Origin: Hippophae tibetana
Taxonomy: Eukaryota; Streptophyta; Magnoliopsida; Rosales; Elaeagnaceae
Direction of reading: 5' to 3'
Assembly: GCA_037013495.1 (NCBI GenBank)
Contig: CM072806.1
Span: 31,808,001-31,872,000, forward strand
Length of the DNA: 64,000 nucleotides
The translations under genes were made by a program, and so were the position numbers. The notes below the pieces were generated by a model. It saw nothing but the letters and a program-made list of their open reading frames with translations, searched no databases and was not told where the DNA came from. Below, piece by piece: positions 60,269 to 64,000 of the stretch. Positions within the stretch are counted from its first letter, which is position 1; each line of letters begins with the position of its first letter.

Positions 60269-60285
60269 AGTTAAATTTGCAAGTA

Positions 60286-61817
60286 TGATGACACTATGAA
60301 AGTAGAGCCATCAGTTCATTTTTCTGCTTAATATTTGTTTGTTTTATTCAATAAGTAGTACTTTTGGGGTTAAAAATATAAAAATATGAATTTTATAGTA
60401 AAAATGAATGATAATATATTCTTCAAAAACATTTATGGATTTTTTAACGTATGACCAATCAGAACATGACACTTGGATACCACACAAGCAAGGAGAGCCA
60501 ATCGAAACAAGTCACATGTATAGCTGACCAGTCATCCCTACGTGGAATCCAAGTAAGCACATGGGAGATAATCGAAACACACCATATGTACTGGATGATG
60601 TAGACATTGCCACGTGTCAACACAATGTTCATTTCAAATTTTACCGAGCGATCAATAAGCATGCCACACGTCATCACATAATTCATCCATTCATTTCATT
60701 AGGGTACCATGCAATCCAGATCAGTCAATTTTAGTTCACCACATGGTGCTGACTCAACACGCGTTGACCATGACCAGTCCGTCCCGCCACGCATCGCATA
60801 CTAAATTGTTCTATTTTTCTTCCTTGGCATATGTCTCAATTTTGTTGATCAACGTTGTTTAATTTTTTTTTCATCTAAACCCATGATCTGAAGCTGATCT
60901 AACAGTCCAAATTCCATATGAGCCTAATTTAATCCCCTAATTGTACTAAAAATACTATGAGTCAAAATTACAAATTTTTTTTATCAATTTTTAGTACCAA
61001 GAAGATACAATTTGGTGGATATTCAAGAGGAGATTAATTGGTTGTATTTATTCCTCTTCTCTTTCCCTTATCAATTTTCATGTCTTTCCTTATGAAAAAA
61101 AATTAAACTTTGTGTATAAAATTATGTCTAGCTAATTTATTAATTTTGGAGTCTTATAAACCTAATATTTTTACATGTGATGATCTAATATTTTACCCTA
61201 ATTATTATTTCAATTTAATTATATTATTTAATCTAATTTATATTTTATTAATTGTTTAGCCAACAATTGATCTATAGAACCAATTAAAGAGATTTGAGAA
61301 AACTATTTAAATTTTTGTCTTGATTAAATAACATGCATAGTTTCGAGGCGGAGATGTATGATTCTTATGCATGTGAACCATAATTGATAAACTTAATGAG
61401 TAGTATACAATTTAATTGACATGAGAATTTGATTAGGTTCATTATTATATGATGTGTAGTTTTCTTGAGAGAGTAATACATGCTAGGTTAGATTCAATTG
61501 ATTATGTAATTGATTGGTAATTATATTGAAGAGATTTTAGTGATTCATATGTTTAGAAAATTAAAGGATTAAGTATTCGTAGATATTTTCTCATATATCT
61601 TCTTAGCTGTAATTTTCAGTTAATTAATTACTACTATTTATTTTTAGTTCTTTTAATTTTGCTTTCTCAAAATACAAGAAAATTGATCTTTATTTTTTAG
61701 TTTTAAAATTACTTTCTAATAACATAATCTCTCTCAGAACAATCTTTTCTTATCATTATATTACTTGTTTGTGATTTGTATACTTGCATACCTATTGCAC
61801 AAAATTCATGTTGATCA
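60286..61817 (+). repeat. C 3' LTR
   Basis: 1532 bp, TGATGACACTATGAAAGTAG to TTGATCA, collinear with 41963-43502. The minus frame 60459-60686 is noise. Confidence 0.87.
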
Positions 61818-61989
61818 AACAAAACTCAGAGATTGTCTCTAACTCATATGAGCATGAGGTATTTATGGGACTCATGATCTATTTTGTTTATAGTTTTTAG
61901 AAAATTTAGTAAAGTTATCCATATAAACCAGGCAAGGGAAAAATTTTAAGGAAGATTTATTTCTTTCTACTTTGTACCTCTAGTGCATA

Positions 61990-64000
61990 ATGCAACCTAT
62001 ATGAAAATGCTAAGATAATCCATTATAGCTACATCCAGACAAAAAAGATGGGGCAGAGCATGAAAGAGGACTCTGAGATATGCTTCTCACATATCTTAGA
62101 CACTGAATAGCAATGTGGCCAATAGTGCTACAACAATAAAAAGTATGAATAGTGGAGCTAGGAAAATGGGGTCCATGATTTGGAAGAGTAGTACATGGTG
62201 GAGAAGAAGTGGAAGCACTCACATTGACTTTCACTTTAAGATGAGTAGTCAATTTTTCGTAGTATGGTCTTAAATACCTAAGTTCACCACGATGGTAACA
62301 AGTAGGAATGGTAGTATTTAAAGGCAATAGACCAACACTAGAACAATGAAAAGAGCTAGCCTTAGGTGAGAATTTCACCATGCTAGAAGAGTAGTTAAGA
62401 AGACACAATTAACTTATCTCTTGGGTCAATGACAACATATTTCAACTTTAAATTTTGATTGGAAGCTTTAAAAAACTTGCTAGAACAACCCTAGAGGTAG
62501 AAACTTTTTAACTGTAGCCAATACCTTGTTTGTTCCCAAACATCTTAGTGTTTCTGAGGATATCATTTAGGCTCTTAAAGCTAACCATCATTTTGTTCAA
62601 TCTAGATATAGAGTACGCTAGGTCCTTCTCACTAAATTTAAGTTTTTCCTTTAAGGAAATAATCAAGTCTTTTTTTTCTTTGAGAAACGACTCAAGATAA
62701 GCTGTAGAGTTGTTCAGAATTCTAACTTTCTAATTTAGTTGATTAATTTTAGCTTCCTTTAGGGAAAAAGAATAGGCTATGTATTCCTTTGGACTCTCTA
62801 GGACAATAATTTTCTTTTTCAATCCTTCAACCTCAGCATTTTGATTAGCAAAGGGATAAGGAGTGATAAACAATTTTATGACTTTATTAGAGATGTGAAC
62901 CTTCATTTGTTCCCAAGCTTCTTCACTTTTTTCTTGATTTACATTAAATTCCTCAAGCAAGTCTAAATATCACTTTTGAATAACTTCACACTTTTTGGTG
63001 AGGTTAAGTTATTGATCGTCATTAGAATAATTGTTTTCCTCTATATTTTTCTTTAAAATACATATCTTGCGTTTCTTTTCATCAAGGCTTTCCAAAGCCT
63101 TTTCTTTGCCTTTTCATACTTTATATGATCCAACATAAGGGTATTGTATGAATCAACAATATCATTTTGTACATCATTAGCTCCAGTGATCACCTTTTGA
63201 ATATCTGAGGTAGTAGTAGAAGGATCAGAGGTACTACTGGGGAAAAAAAGCCATAATAGTAGTTTCATCCTCATCATCACTGCTAGTACTGTTTGAAACA
63301 ATAACCTCAACTTTCATGGCATATTGTTTTGTACAATTCAGCTTCTGAAAATACTATACAGTAATGTGTCCTGGCTTTCCACATTCAAAACACTTTATTT
63401 TATTCAAGTGACCTTTGCTCGGTTTCTCACACCCATTTTTTGAGTCTTTATCATCTCCAATAGATCTTGAGGTTTTGGAATTTGAAGTATCTCTGTTAGT
63501 AGTCCCAAAAGAAGATTTCTTATTCCGAAAGAATTTGGTAAATCTTTGAGCAAGGAATGCCATTTCCTCCTCATCAGGAATAGAATCATCATTATCACCA
63601 CTTGTGATACACACATGTTTGATTGGTTCACTTCCATTGATAGTCTTAAAGGCTAAGGTTTTTCCTTTCTCTAAAGCAATCTAATCTTATCTTGGTAAAA
63701 AGTGATGTAGCTCAAAGACTTGCAAGTCACCAACTAGTTCATTTATCGTAAGCTCACCTGGTCTGTACATTGATTCCAGTATAGTGACCTTAGCACGAAA
63801 CCTATAAGGTAGACTATCAATTATTGTTTTCAATTTCTTTTCTTCACTATTGGTCTACCTTGGTTGTGAGAGAAATTAAGAATATTGGAGAATCAATCAT
63901 AAAACCGGTCAAAGGTCTCATCTTCTTGCATAATGCACAATTCAAAAGCTCTACTAATCCTTAGTATTCTGGATCTCTTTACTAAGAATTACCTTTATAA
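61990..64000 (-). pseudogene. Ty1/copia gag with two knuckle regions, fossil, runs off the right edge
   Basis: From the right: a UBN2-type gag core ('FELCIMQEDETFDRFYD', about 63930; 'ELVGDLQVFELHHF'), then 'DDSIPDEEEMAFLAQRFTKF' and a first zinc knuckle ('KCFECGKPGHITV', near 63370), a coiled-coil-rich middle ('AEVEGLKKKIIVLESPKEYI', 62730-62960), and a second knuckle-like segment ('FYCCSTIGHIAIQC', near 62120). Two knuckles separated by a coiled-coil stretch is a layout known in some plant copia Gags. Element C is inserted to its left. Broken in many places; no protease or integrase seen. Confidence 0.75.

Larger units (their letters stand above)
58961..60285 (+). other. C 3' noncoding region
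   Basis: A weak cassette-like GGGAGAAACCC (59002-59012), the internal hairpin ACATTG/CAATGT (59168-59183) followed by AGGGGAGGA (59196-59204), a TA repeat (about 60167-60206), and the terminal hairpin (60247-60268) just before the 3' LTR. No coding sequence. Confidence 0.65.
41963..61817 (+). mobile_element. C: Athila-like LTR retrotransposon, family C, with A4 inside
   Basis: 5' LTR 41963-43502 and 3' LTR 60286-61817 (both about 1.53-1.54 kb) align well by eye. Flanks are AACAG (41958-41962) and AACAA (61818-61822). Inside are a PBS-like site, gag (split by A4 at 44371/57200), a protease remnant, only the C-terminal part of integrase, and a noncoding region. The interior is strongly reduced and heavily broken. 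It is older than A4, which lies in its gag. Confidence 0.87.

Overview
This window is plant nuclear DNA, probably from a eudicot. It is AT-rich and consists almost entirely of nested transposable elements. I found no intact host gene, rRNA gene, tRNA gene or CRISPR array. The retroelement content is typical of repeat-rich plant heterochromatin: Ty3/gypsy elements of the Athila lineage with a primer-binding site complementary to tRNA-Asp, Ty1/copia fragments, and a CACTA (En/Spm) DNA transposon with a Ulp1-like domain.

Layout. Positions 1-36935 appear to be one CACTA transposon swollen by insertions. Its left part lies outside the window; its DUF4218 transposase end is at 10057-10900, its Ulp1-like region is within 34260-36530, and its CACTACAA-type terminus ends at 36935. 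It is interrupted by A1 (1-10056, minus strand) and by B-outer (10901-34259, minus). B-outer holds the solo LTR A5 (11579-13424) and B-inner (19017-31641). B-inner holds a copia fragment, the copia holds the solo LTR A2 (23218-30031, plus), and A2 holds A3 (23916-28967, minus). Target-site duplications that I could read directly support the B-inner, A2 and A3 levels, and A5 with one mismatch. From 36936 to 41962 is unassigned, A/C-rich DNA. Element C (41963-61817, plus) follows, with A4 (44372-57199, minus) inserted in its gag. The last 2 kb is a decayed copia gag on the minus strand.

The main observations concern the Athila-like families. (1) Family A carries two diverged gag genes in tandem, in both A1 and A4, so this looks like a family trait. 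(2) A compact two-hairpin cassette lies just 3' of pol in families A and B, with a weak counterpart in C, and recurs just 3' of the first gag in family A. The stems stay paired while their sequence differs. (3) A hairpin followed by a G-rich tract occurs both next to the 3' LTR and again about 1.1-1.6 kb inside, in families A, B and C. (4) Family A LTRs share a strong hairpin between the TATA box and the poly(A) signal, with a paired base change. All retroelements are treated as fossils: they are broken, and only families, boundaries and parts are given. Coordinates marked approximate were placed by reading similarity by eye, with no alignment software.
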